From: Trifolium pratense
Lineage: Eukaryota; Streptophyta; Magnoliopsida; Fabales; Fabaceae
NCBI RefSeq assembly: GCF_020283565.1
Contig: NC_060062.1
Span: forward strand, 25,976,251-26,040,250
DNA length: 64,000 nucleotides
Direction: 5' to 3'
The notes beneath the pieces were generated by a model that was given only the letters and a program-made list of their open reading frames with translations, made no database searches and was not told the DNA's origin. Of this stretch, positions 51,256 to 63,183 are shown one piece after another. The number at the start of each line of letters is the position of its first letter. Within the stretch, counting starts at the first letter, position 1. Both the position numbers and the translations under genes were made by a program.

Positions 51256-51474
51256 CTGAACAATGTAAATTGGTACCACATGCATTAGTCGTGTCTAGGG
51301 ATGACATGACATTGGATAATTGGCATTAGATGCATTAGGGTAAATGCACATGTATTTGATAATTGTTATGTGACAATATCTGATTGGATTGTAATGTGTT
51401 TTCCGTATGTGTTAAGCTTTGGAATTTACTAATTGTTTAATACTGTGATTGTTGCCATGACTTGGTATGTGAGT

Positions 51475-51570
51475 AGAGTCCGTCATGACTATAAAATGAA
51501 CAAGTGTAGAGTCCGTCATGACTATAAAATGAACAAGTGTAGAGTCCGTCATGACTATAAAATGAACACT
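51475..51570. repeat. Three tandem 33-bp units in the solo LTR
   Basis: GTAGAGTCCGTCATGACTAT followed by AAAATGAACAAGT is present three times in a row. It is related to the units at 51155-51255. Confidence 0.85.
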
Positions 51571-52186
51571 TTAGTAGTGTCCGAGAAGACGTGAAACTAT
51601 ATGATTGGTGTGTTTGTAAATGAATGATTAATTGGTAGTCGTATTCGACGATGTATGTGCGTGAGTTAGAAATGTATGATAGCGTGTGAAGTGTGTAGTA
51701 TACTACTCACACTTATATTTATGTTTATGTTTTCTAACTCTCTGCTTTGTGTTAATTGCTGGACCTTTGGGGGTCCAGGTTGACAGGTTATGTGTTAGCC
51801 TCGTCCGAGTGCAATGGTGAAGCTCTGCTCTGATTGAGACACGGGAAAAAGGGGTTTTTATATGTATATGCATGTAGTCCTCTTAGTATACTCTGTTGGT
51901 CTTAAGCTTTCATTTGAAAAGTATCCGTTTTGTATAACTAATAACGTATCGTTCGATGCGAGGTTTTGTTTTTAGTTCATTCGAATATTCTACTAGATAA
52001 ATGTATTAGTATTATCTTTGAATGAAGTTTGTGATATTCAAACCAGCGCTTTATAAATCAGATTTTCAATTTTCCGCTGCGTATTTTCGAAAAAGATTTT
52101 ATAAAGGCAGAGTTAATTAAATAACGGGTTTGGGTGTTACACTTTATATTTTGGTTCCCGCAATTATTTTTAAACGTTATTTTTTT

Positions 52187-52685
52187 CTAGCAAGGTTATG
52201 AGTGATTCTATTTGCTTGCCTCCGAGTAAAAGCTATGTTGTAACTAACATTTGTGTTAAGTAGGGACCTACAAGATGATAACAAAGTTCCTAACTCATTC
52301 TCATACATATAATTATTAAGCAAAGCGTGCACCACTTATTGACAATTGCTTTCGAATATTACCCTATCATAACCATTTGATATGGCTAGAGAGAGAGCTT
52401 GCTTCAAGGCTGTAGCTTCGCATTCAGCTGCGGTAACTTCAAAAAGGAAATGTCATAGTATGAGCTTGAATGAAGGAGCCCATCCTATGAACGTTGGTTA
52501 TTTGACAAAATGGTTGCCTTACTAGTTACTAGCACTCTCATATTCTTTTTTTTTCCCAATGATAAGAGGGCTTGCACCCAAAAAATAAGATTAAAGCGCA
52601 ATAAACACACTCCTATGTCCATTAAACTCCTATGATTAACCAAAACATCTTCACAAAAATTTGCTTCACAATAAAAATGATGCAT
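52187..52685 (-). pseudogene. RNase H-like remnant, array copy 5
   Basis: Same broken fragment, matching copy 4 in its LMDIG variant. Confidence 0.6.
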
Positions 52686-53626
52686 TACTATTCATTAAAA
52701 AAAACTTAGGTTGAGAAATTAAATTGTCTGAATCTTTTTCCCCTTTCAATGTTAGGTCTACACAAATCATGCTCAAATTTTGACCCGGCATAAATCATTT
52801 CGACTCGGTTTGCTTTAGTTAAAGGATCCATAACCATATACCTGAGGATAATTTCTCATCCCCCTCCCACCCTCCCTCCTTTTTTCACGCGAAAAATTTC
52901 TGGAAACGTTTATTGAATTTTTTTTAGTGTAATTTCAACTAAAATTTACACGGAAAAAACTTTGGGAAACATTTTCAGAAGTTTTCTGAGAAAGAAAAGA
53001 AATGAGAATTTTTCTATACTAAGATTGATAAGCCCAAGACCAGTGTAGGCTTAAGAGTGACAAGATCCCACATCCGACATTAATGAGCCACGACTCGGGA
53101 AACCACCCATTAACTCGGCAGTGGTAAGGAAAACAAAAAATGGCCCTTACCCGAGATCGTGAGAGGGAAGAGGAAAACAGTTAAAGGTCTTCTTTTAGTT
53201 TCTTTGACTTATTTATATTTTAAAAATAATTGTTAAAAATATTAGGGTGGAAATTTAAAACAACGACTTCTTATTTATTTCAATTCGAATATCTAAGCTT
53301 GTCACCCCTAAATGATGGTTGATGAACCTAATCATATTTCTACTGCAATACTACATTTTTGTCTCATATGCATTCATCTCACAAAAACTATTGTCCATTT
53401 GATCAATCGAATTATCATCTAAAAAAGAAGTATTATAAGAGATATTTTACAATAAACGAATCTCAAAAGCTAACTATAATTTGTGTGATTGTGTTTGTTC
53501 TTTATATGCGCACACAAATTCAAAAAAGACAAACAATAATAGAGAATAAGAAAAAAAAATCTTAGCCAAATTTATTAATGTAATTATTATATATGAGATG
53601 GACTTTTCTCAAATACAAAATAACTT

Positions 53627-53815
53627 TTAAACATTAGAATAAGGAGGAGGACGACAACATGGACCCCTTTTACAAACAAGTTTTAAACAACCTGGCACTT
53701 GTTTAACTTCGCAACAAGGGGGTACTGTAGCTTTGACATTGCCAACTATAGTACCTGCTGAAATAAGAATAAGTAACATTACAAACTTAAATAACATCTT
53801 CAATTGAGTTTTCAT
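53627..53815 (-). CDS. Small secreted cysteine-rich peptide, copy 5
   Basis: 62 residues, identical in protein to copy 1. The solo LTR ends about 1.5 kb away, on the 3' side of this - strand gene. Confidence 0.75.
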   Translation of the reverse strand: MKTQLKMLFKFVMLLILISAGTIVGNVKATVPPCCEVKQVPGCLKLVCKRGPCCRPPPYSNV

Positions 53816-55288
53816 TGAAAAGCAAAGTTGATATTTTGCGATGAGTAATGTGTTAGAACAAGGAGTATATATTTATAGGCAATGAAAGAATCATCTAAAA
53901 TATTATCCTCTTTCCTATCTTTTTGTTAAAATAATAATTTATTTTTTAGATTCATGAAATAATTGATGATAAAAAACATTAGGATATTTTTTTACCAAAA
54001 ACATTAGGACATTAATGATGGTCAAACTTCGACTTTTTCTATCATATAGAATATTTTTTTTATATGTTGACTGAATTTTAATACATCATTCATTTTATAA
54101 CTATTTTAATACATCATTACTCATTTTGATAACTATTTTAATACTTCATTCGTCCTAAAATATAAATATAAATAAATCAAAAAAACTTGATGTATTTGGT
54201 TCAAAATTTAAACCGAATATATTCACTTTTATGATTGCAAAGAGTAGTTGCTTTGATCAGCTAATGGAATTTTAGTGCGACTTTCATGATTCTTGAGCTG
54301 TGATGCCTTTATTTATCTTTAGTTGCGGCTTTACCACTTGATATTTGAGAATTAATAACTTGCTCAAGTTCAAAATTAGACTAAAATCATGAAGTAGCTT
54401 TCTAACTAACTGTCTGTCTATCCCTTCCACCATAGTCAATAATCACGAGTCTTCATTTTTCCATCAAAGTTGCTGTCATTAACTAAATACAAATAAAATT
54501 GAAAATCAGACCTAAAGATTGTGATGTTTGGTGTTGGAAGACTGCAACAAAACTTGAAGATGTGGAACATGGTGATGGTGTTGTATAAATAGGGTTTGAG
54601 TTTGCTCCATTTACTATTCATCTATTTGTTCTCTGTTTAGGAGAGAGATAGATATAAGTGAAGATTAATGAGATATATTTTTAATGAGTTCCACTAATCT
54701 TCACTTATGTTTATTTCTTTCCTGAGCAGTGATCCCATGCAAAATGTGCCTTTATTAGAAATCATGCGCCTTCACTATTTTATGCCAAACAGATGAAAAT
54801 GGACAAATTGCCGAATTTTCTTCAGGATGTTTTGAAAACATGAACTATACACTCACATCAAAGATGAAAATGGACAAATTGCTGAAATTTTTCACAATGT
54901 TTTGAAAACTTTAACATGAATTATACATTTTGCATAAAAAATATAAATCATTCAATGATATTTTGTAAAATAAAATGGTTCCAATTAATCTTGTGCACTA
55001 TAAAAAAGTTTTTTTTTAAAAAATAATTTGGCAGCTTTTTAACTCATAAACATAATTTTCGCACATTTTTCTGCTTTCATTTGCTAATGGAGGTTCATGA
55101 AGTTCGTACGGTCTTTTATGTTTGTAAATTGTCTATATTCATAGAAAAAATTATGTTTCATGATAGGAAAAGTTTATGCAAGGTTTTTTTTTTTTAAGCA
55201 AAAAAAACAAATTGCATTTATAATAGAAAAGATACAACTAGGGGGATAATAATAATGAACAATGAGGCTAGATTGAGATAAAGACACT

Positions 55289-55686
55289 CACTACAAAAAA
55301 ACATGCAGGCGGCGACCACAAAAAAAAGCATTAGCGTCGGTTTTATCCGTCGCTAAATGACTGTTGCAGCGGTTGGTCAACTGACGCAAAAAGCAGCGTC
55401 GCTACGGCATACAGTAGCAGTTCAAGTCAACCGTCGGAATAACCGCCGCAATGCTGTTTGCGTCGGTTGTCTTCATTGTGCGGCGGTTCCTAACGTCCCT
55501 ATATATTTATTTTTTTTATTTTTTTTTGAGCACTTAGTGCCCGTTATAACCGCCGCTATTTTTCCCACGAATTTTTTTTTTGTCTCCCACAAATCATTTC
55601 CTGCTATTTTTTTTTGTACTTTCCCACTATTTTTTTAAGCGCTTTATTTTTTGGTTCCCGCAATTATTTTTAAACGTTATTTTTTT
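55289..55686. mobile_element. CACTA-like insert in copy 6
   Basis: Same 398-bp insert, with a private TTAGTGCCCG change. Confidence 0.7.
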
Positions 55687-56181
55687 CTAGCAAGGTTATG
55701 AGTGATTCTATTTGCTTGCCTCCGAGTAAAAGCTATGTTGTAACTAACATTTGTGTTAAGTAGGGACCTACAAGATGATAACAAACTAACTCATTCTCAT
55801 ACATATAATTATTAAGCAAAGCGTGCACCACTTATTGACAATTGCTTTCGAATATTACCCTATCATAACCATTTGATATGGCTAGAGAGAGAGCTTGCTT
55901 CAAGGCTGTAGCTTCGCATTCAGCTGCGGTAACTTCAAAAAGGAAATGTCATAGTATGAGCTTGAATGAAGGAGCCCATCCTATGAACGTTGGTTATTTG
56001 ACAAAATGGTTGCCTTACTAGTTACTAGCACTCTCATATTCTTTTTTTTTCCCAATGATAAGAGGGCTTGCACCCAAAAAATAAGATTAAAGCGCAATAA
56101 ACACACTCCCATGTCCATTAAACTCCTATGATTAACCAAAACATCTTCACAAAAATTTGCTTCACAATAAAAATGATGCAT
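55687..56181 (-). pseudogene. RNase H-like remnant, array copy 6
   Basis: Same broken fragment, additionally frameshifted by the 4-bp deletion near 55785. Confidence 0.6.
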
Positions 56182-57122
56182 TACTATTCATTAAAAAAAA
56201 CTTAGGTTGAGAAATTAAATTGTCTGAATCTTTTTCCCCTTTCAATGTTAGGTCTACACAAATCATGCTCAAATTTTGACCCGGCATAAATCATTTCGAC
56301 TCGGTTTGCTTTAGTTAAAGGATCCATAACCATATACCTGAGGATAATTTCTCATCCCCCTCCCACCCTCCCTCCTTTTTTCACGCGAAAAATTTCTGGA
56401 AACGTTTATTGAATTTTTTTTAGTGTAATTTCAACTAAAATTTACACGGAAAAAACTTTGGGAAACATTTTCAGAAGTTTTCTGAGAAAGAAAAGAAATG
56501 AGAATTTTTCTATACTAAGATTGATAAGCCCAAGACCAGTGTAGGCTTAAGAGTGACAAGATCCCACATCCGACATTAATGAGCCACGACTCGGGAAACC
56601 ACCCATTAACTCGGCAGTGGTAAGGAAAACAAAAAATGGCCCTTACCCGAGATCGTGAGAGGGAAGAGGAAAACAGTTAAAGGTCTTCTTTTAGTTTCTT
56701 TGACTTATTTATATTTTAAAAATAATTGTTAAAAATATTAGGGTGGAAATTTAAAACAACGACTTCTTATTTATTTCAATTCGAATATCTAAGCTTGTCA
56801 CCCCTAAATGATGGTTGATGAACCTAATCATATTTCTACTGCAATACTACATTTTTGTCTCATATGCATTCATCTCACAAAAACTATTGTCCATTTGATC
56901 AATCGAATTATCATCTAAAAAAGAAGTATTATAAGAGATATTTTACAATAAACGAATCTCAAAAGCTAACTATAATTTGTGTGATTGTGTTTGTTCTTTA
57001 TATGCGCACACAAATTCAAAAAAGACAAACAATAATAGAGAATAAGAAAAAAAAATCTTAGCCAAATTTATTAATGTAATTATTATATATGAGATGGACT
57101 TTTCTCAAATACAAAATAACTT

Positions 57123-57311
57123 TTAAACATTAGAATAAGGAGGAGGACGACAACATGGACCCCTTTTACAAACAAGTTTTAAACAACCTGGCACTTGTTT
57201 AACTTCGCAACAAGGGGGTACTGTAGCTTTGACATTGCCAACTATAGTACCTGCTGAAATAAGAATAAGTAACATTACAAACTTAAATAACATCTTCAAT
57301 TGAGTTTTCAT
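57123..57311 (-). CDS. Small secreted cysteine-rich peptide, copy 6
   Basis: 62 residues, identical in protein to copy 1. Confidence 0.75.
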   Translation of the reverse strand: MKTQLKMLFKFVMLLILISAGTIVGNVKATVPPCCEVKQVPGCLKLVCKRGPCCRPPPYSNV

Positions 57312-58785
57312 TGAAAAGCAAAGTTGATATTTTGCGATGAGTAATGTGTTAGAACAAGGAGTATATATTTATAGGCAATGAAAGAATCATCTAAAATATT
57401 ATCCTCTTTCCGATCTTTTTGTTAAAATAATAATTTATTTTTTAGATTCATGAAATAATTGATGATCAAAAACATTAGGATATTTTTTTACCAAAAACAT
57501 TAGGACATTAATGATGGTCAAACTTCGACTTTTTCTATCATATAGAATATTTTTTTTATATGTTGACTGAATTTTAATACATCATTCATTTTATAACTAT
57601 TTTAATACATCATTACTCATTTTGATAACTATTTTAATACTTCATTCGTCCTAAAATATAAATATAAATAAATCAAAAAAACTTGATGTATTTGGTTCAA
57701 AATTTAAACCGAATATATTCACTTTTATGATTGCAAAGAGTAGTTGCTTTGATCAGCTAATGGAATTTTAGTGCGACTTTCATGATTCTTGAGCTGTGAT
57801 GCCTTTATTTATCTTTAGTTGCGGCTTTACCACTTGATATTTGAGAATTAATAACTTGCTCAAGTTCAAAATTAGACTAAAATCATGAAGTAGCTTTCTA
57901 ACTAACTGTCTGTCTATCCCTTCCACCATAGTCAATAATCACGAGTCTTCATTTTTCCATCAAAGTTGCTGTCATTAACTAAATACAAATAAAATTGAAA
58001 ATCAGACCTAAAGATTGTGATGTTTGGTGTTGGAAGACTGCAACAAAACTTGAAGATGTGGAACATGGTGATGGTGTTGTATAAATAGGGTTTGAGTTTG
58101 CTCCATTTACTATTCATCTATTTGTTCTCTGTTTAGGAGAGAGATAGATATAAGTGAAGATTAATGAGATATATTTTTAATGAGTTCCACTAATCTTCAC
58201 TTATGTTTATTTCTTTCCTGAGCAGTGATCCCATGCAAAATGTGCCTTTATTAGAAATCATGCGCCTTCACTATTTTATGCCAAACAGATGAAAATGGAC
58301 AAATTGCCGAATTTTCTTCAGGATGTTTTGAAAACATGAACTATACACTCACATCAAAGATGAAAATGGACAAATTGCTGAAATTTTTCACAATGTTTTG
58401 AAAACTTTAACATGAATTATACATTTTGCATAAAAAATATAAATCATTCAATGATATTTTGTAAAATAAAATGGTTCCAATTAATCTTGTGCACTATAAA
58501 AAAGTTTTTTTTTTAAAAATAATTTGGCAGCTTTTTAACTCATAAACATAATTTTCGCACATTTTTCTGCTTTCATTTGCTAATGGAGGTTCATGAAGTT
58601 CGTACGGTCTTTTATGTTTGTAAATTGTCTATATTCATAGAAAAAATTATGTTTCATGATAGGAAAAGTTTATGCAAGGTTTTTTTTTTTTTAAGCAAAA
58701 AAAACAAATTGCATTTATAATAGAAAAGATACAACTAGGGGGATAATAATAATGAACAATGAGGCTAGATTGAGATAAAGACACT

Positions 58786-59183
58786 CACTACAAAAAAACA
58801 TGCAGGCGGCGACCACAAAAAAAAGCATTAGCGTCGGTTTTATCCGTCGCTAAATGACTGTTGCAGCGGTTGGTCAACTGACGCAAAAAGCAGCGTCGCT
58901 ACGGCATACAGCAGCAGTTCAAGTCAACCGTCGGAATAACCGCCGCAATGCTGTTTGCGTCGGTTGTCTTCATTGTGCGGCGGTTCCTAACGTCCCTATA
59001 TATTTATTTTTTTTATTTTTTTTTGAGCACTTAGCGCCCGTTATAACCGCCGCTATTTTTCCCACGAATTTTTTTTTTGTCTCCCACAAATCATTTCCTG
59101 CTATTTTTTTTTGTACTTTCCCACTATTTTTTTAAGCGCTTTATTTTTTGGTTCCCGCAATTATTTTTAAACGTTATTTTTTT
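58786..59183. mobile_element. CACTA-like insert in copy 7
   Basis: Same 398-bp insert with the CACTACAAAAAAAC start. Confidence 0.7.
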
Positions 59184-59682
59184 CTAGCAAGGTTATGAGT
59201 GATTCTATTTGCTTGCCTCCGAGTAAAAGCTATGTTGTAACTAACATTTGTGTTAAGTAGGGACCTACAAGATGATAACAAAGTTCCTAACTCATTCTCA
59301 TACATATAATTATTAAGCAAAGCGTGCACCACTTATTGACAATTGCTTTCGAATATTACCCTATCATAACCATTTGATATGGCTAGAGAGAGAGCTTGCT
59401 TCAAGGCTGTAGCTTCGCATTCAGCTGCGGTAACTTCAAAAAGGAAATGTCATAGTATGAGCTTGAATGAAGGAGCCCATCCTATGAACGTTGGTTATTT
59501 GACAAAATGGTTGCCTTACTAGTTACTAGCACTCTCATATTCTTTTTTTTTCCCAATGATAAGAGGGCTTGCACCCAAAAAATAAGATTAAAGCGCAATA
59601 AACACACTCCCATGTCCATTAAACTCCTATGATTAACCAAAACATCTTCACAAAAATTTGCTTCACAATAAAAATGATGCAT
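59184..59682 (-). pseudogene. RNase H-like remnant, array copy 7
   Basis: Same broken fragment, interior type. Confidence 0.6.
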
Positions 59683-60623
59683 TACTATTCATTAAAAAAA
59701 ACTTAGGTTGAGAAATTAAATTGTCTGAATCTTTTTCCCCTTTCAATGTTAGGTCTACACAAATCATGCTCAAATTTTGACCTGGCATAAATCATTTCGA
59801 CTCGGTTTGCTTTAGTTAAAGGATCCATAACCATATACCTGAGGATAATTTCTCATCCCCCTCCCACCCTCCCTCCTTTTTTCACGCGAAAAATTTCTGG
59901 AAACGTTTATTGAATTTTTTTTAGTGTAATTTCAACTAAAATTTACACGGAAAAAACTTTGGGAAACATTTTCAGAAGTTTTCTGAGAAAGAAAAGAAAT
60001 GAGAATTTTTCTATACTAAGATTGATAAGCCCAAGACCAGTGTAGGCTTAAGAGTGACAAGATCCCACATCCGACATTAATGAGCCACGACTCGGGAAAC
60101 CACCCATTAACTCGGCAGTGGTAAGGAAAACAAAAAATGGCCCTTACCCGAGATCGTGAGAGGGAAGAGGAAAACAGTTAAAGGTCTTCTTTTAGTTTCT
60201 TTGACTTATTTATATTTTAAAAATAATTGTTAAAAATATTAGGGTGGAAATTTAAAACAACGACTTCTTATTTATTTCAATTCGAATATCTAAGCTTGTC
60301 ACCCCTAAATGATGGTTGATGAACCTAATCATATTTCTACTGCAATACTACATTTTTGTCTCATATGCATTCATCTCACAAAAACTATTGTCCATTTGAT
60401 CAATCGAATTATCATCTAAAAAAGAAGTATTATAAGAGATATTTTACAATAAACGAATCTCAAAAGCTAACTATAATTTGTGTGATTGTGTTTGTTCTTT
60501 ATATGCGCACACAAATTCAAAAAAGACAAACAATAATAGAGAATAAGAAAAAAAAATCTTAGCCAAATTTATTAATGTAATTATTATATATGAGATGGAC
60601 TTTTCTCAAATACAAAATAACTT

Positions 60624-60812
60624 TTAAACATTAGAATAAGGAGGAGGACGACAACATGGACCCCTTTTACAAACAAGTTTTAAACAACCTGGCACTTGTT
60701 TAACTTCGCAACAAGGGGGTACTGTAGCTTTGACATTGCCAACTATAGTACCTGCTGAAATAAGAATAAGTAACATTACAAACTTAAATAACATCTTCAA
60801 TTGAGTTTTCAT
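60624..60812 (-). CDS. Small secreted cysteine-rich peptide, copy 7
   Basis: 62 residues, identical in protein to copy 1. It is the last complete copy in the window. Confidence 0.75.
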   Translation of the reverse strand: MKTQLKMLFKFVMLLILISAGTIVGNVKATVPPCCEVKQVPGCLKLVCKRGPCCRPPPYSNV

Positions 60813-62287
60813 TGAAAAGCAAAGTTGATATTTTGCGATGAGTAATGTGTTAGAACAAGGAGTATATATTTATAGGCAATGAAAGAATCATCTAAAATAT
60901 TATCCTCTTTCCGATCTTTTTGTTAAAATAATAATTTATTTTTTAGATTCATGAAATAATTGATGATCAAAAACATTAGGATATTTTTTTACCAAAAACA
61001 TTAGGACATTAATGATGGTCAAACTTCGACTTTTTCTATCATATAGAATATTTTTTGTATATGTTGACTGAATTTTAATACATCATTCATTTTATAACTA
61101 TTTTAATACATCATTACTCATTTTGATAACTATTTTAATACTTCATTCGTCCTAAAATATAAATATAAATAAATCAAAAAAACTTGATGTATTTGGTTCA
61201 AAATTTAAACCGAATATATTCACTTTTATGATTGCAAAGAGTAGTTGCTTTGATCAGCTAATGGAATTTTAGTGCGACTTTCATGATTCTTGAGCTGTGA
61301 TGCCTTTATTTATCTTTAGTTGCGGCTTTACCACTTGATATTTGAGAATTAATAACTTGCTCAAGTTCAAAATTAGACTAAAATCATGAAGTAGCTTTCT
61401 AACTAACTGTCTGTCTATCCCTTCCACCATAGTCAATAATCACGAGTCTTCATTTTTCCATCAAAGTTGCTGTCATTAACTAAATACAAATAAAATTGAA
61501 AATCAGACCTAAAGATTGTGATGTTTGGTGTTGGAAGACTGCAACAAAACTTGAAGATGTGGAACATGGTGATGGTGTTGTATAAATAGGGTTTGAGTTT
61601 GCTCCATTTACTATTCATCTATTTGTTCTCTGTTTAGGAGAGAGATAGATATAAGTGAAGATTAATGAGATATATTTTTAATGAGTTCCACTAATCTTCA
61701 CTTATGTTTATTTCTTTCCTGAGCAGTGATCCCATGCAAAATGTGCCTTTATTAGAAATCATGCGCCTTCACTATTTTATGCCAAACAGATGAAAATGGA
61801 CAAATTGCCGAATTTTCTTCAGGATGTTTTGAAAACATGAACTATACACTCACATCAAAGATGAAAATGGACAAATTGCTGAAATTTTTCACAATGTTTT
61901 GAAAACTTTAACATGAATTATACATTTTGCATAAAAAATATAAATCATTCAATGATATTTTGTAAAATAAAATGGTTCCAATTAATCTTGTGCACTATAA
62001 AAAAGTTTTTTTTTTAAAAATAATTTGGCAGCTTTTTAACTCATAAACATAATTTTCGCACATTTTTCTGCTTTCATTTGCTAATGGAGGTTCATGAAGT
62101 TCGTACGGTCTTTTATGTTTGTAAATTGTCTATGTTCATAGAAAAAATTATGTTTCATGATAGGAAAAGTTTATGCAAGGTTTTTTTTTTTTTAAGCAAA
62201 AAAAAACAAATTGCATTTATAATAGAAAAGATACAACTAGGGGGATAATAATAATGAACAATGAGGCTAGATTGAGATAAAGACACT

Positions 62288-62684
62288 CACTACAAAAAAA
62301 CATGCAGGCGGCGACCACAAAAAAAAGCATTAGCGTCGGTTTTATCCGTCGCTAAATGACTGTTGCAGCGGTTGGTCAACTGACGCAAAAAGCAGCGTCG
62401 CTACGGCATACAGCAGCAGTTCAAGTCAACCGTCGGAATAACCGCCGCAATGCTGTTTGCGTCGGTTGTCTTCATTGTGCGGCGGTTCCTAACGTCCCTA
62501 TATATTTATTTTTTTTATTTTTTTTTGAGCACTTAGCGCCCGTTATAACCGCCGCTATTTTTCCCACGAATTTTTTTTTGTCTCCCACAAATCATTTCCT
62601 GCTATTTTTTTTTGTACTTTCCCACTATTTTTTTAAGCGCTTTATTTTTTGGTTCCCGCAATTATTTTTAAACGTTATTTTTTT
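62288..62684. mobile_element. CACTA-like insert in copy 8
   Basis: Same insert, one base shorter in a T run, which shifts the chance reading frame to 110 codons. Confidence 0.7.
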
Positions 62685-63183
62685 CTAGCAAGGTTATGAG
62701 TGATTCTATTTGCTTGCCTCCGAGTAAAAGCTATGTTGTAACTAACATTTGTGTTAAGTAGGGACCTACAAGATGATAACAAAGTTCCTAACTCATTCTC
62801 ATACATATAATTATTAAGCAAAGCGTGCACCACTTATTGACAATTGCTTTCGAATATTACCCTATCATAACCATTTGATATGGCTAGAGAGAGAGCTTGC
62901 TTCAAGGCTGTAGCTTCGCATTCAGCTGCGGTAACTTCAAAAAGGAAATGTCATAGTATGAGCTTGAATGAAGGAGCCCATCCTATGAACATTGGTTATT
63001 TGACAAAATGGTTGCCTTACTAGTTACTAGCACTCTCATATTCTTTTTTTTTCCCAAAGATAAGAGGGCTTGCACCCAAAAAATAAGATTAAAGCGCAAT
63101 AAACACACTCCCATGTCCATTAAACTCCTATGATTAACCAAAACATCTACACAAAAATTTGCTTCACAATAAAAATGATGCAT
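62685..63183 (-). pseudogene. RNase H-like remnant, array copy 8
   Basis: Same broken fragment, with variants CVDVLVNH and NNQCS seen in no other copy. Confidence 0.6.

Larger units (their letters stand above)
49353..52141 (+). mobile_element. Solo LTR, 2789 bp
   Basis: It starts TGTAACGACCC and ends GGGTGTTACA, so the ends are TG...CA with a 6-bp TGTAAC/GTTACA inverted repeat. It is flanked by a perfect CTTTA duplication (49348-49352 and 52142-52146). No gag, pol, primer site or second LTR is present, so it is what remains after recombination between two LTRs. It holds several internal tandem repeats. An LTR this long suggests a large plant Ty3-type family; the superfamily cannot be proved without internal sequence. 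The strand is taken from the TGTAACGACCC end by analogy with other plant LTRs. Confidence 0.88.
48995..52186. mobile_element. CACTA-like insert in copy 5, split by the solo LTR
   Basis: The same insert; its left part runs to 49352 and it resumes at 52142, with the LTR and target duplication in between. Confidence 0.7.
47940..54233. repeat. Array unit copy 5 (6294 bp, interrupted by a solo LTR)
   Basis: A standard 3500-bp unit enlarged by exactly 2794 bp, equal to the solo LTR (2789 bp) plus its 5-bp target duplication. Confidence 0.95.
54234..57729. repeat. Array unit copy 6 (3496 bp)
   Basis: A private 4-bp deletion (GTTC lost from ACAAAGTTCCTAAC near 55785) explains the shorter length. 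It shares ACAGTAGCAG inside the CACTA insert with copy 2. Confidence 0.95.
57730..61230. repeat. Array unit copy 7 (3501 bp)
   Basis: An interior-type unit with few private changes (for example TGACCTGGCATA near 59780). Confidence 0.95.
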
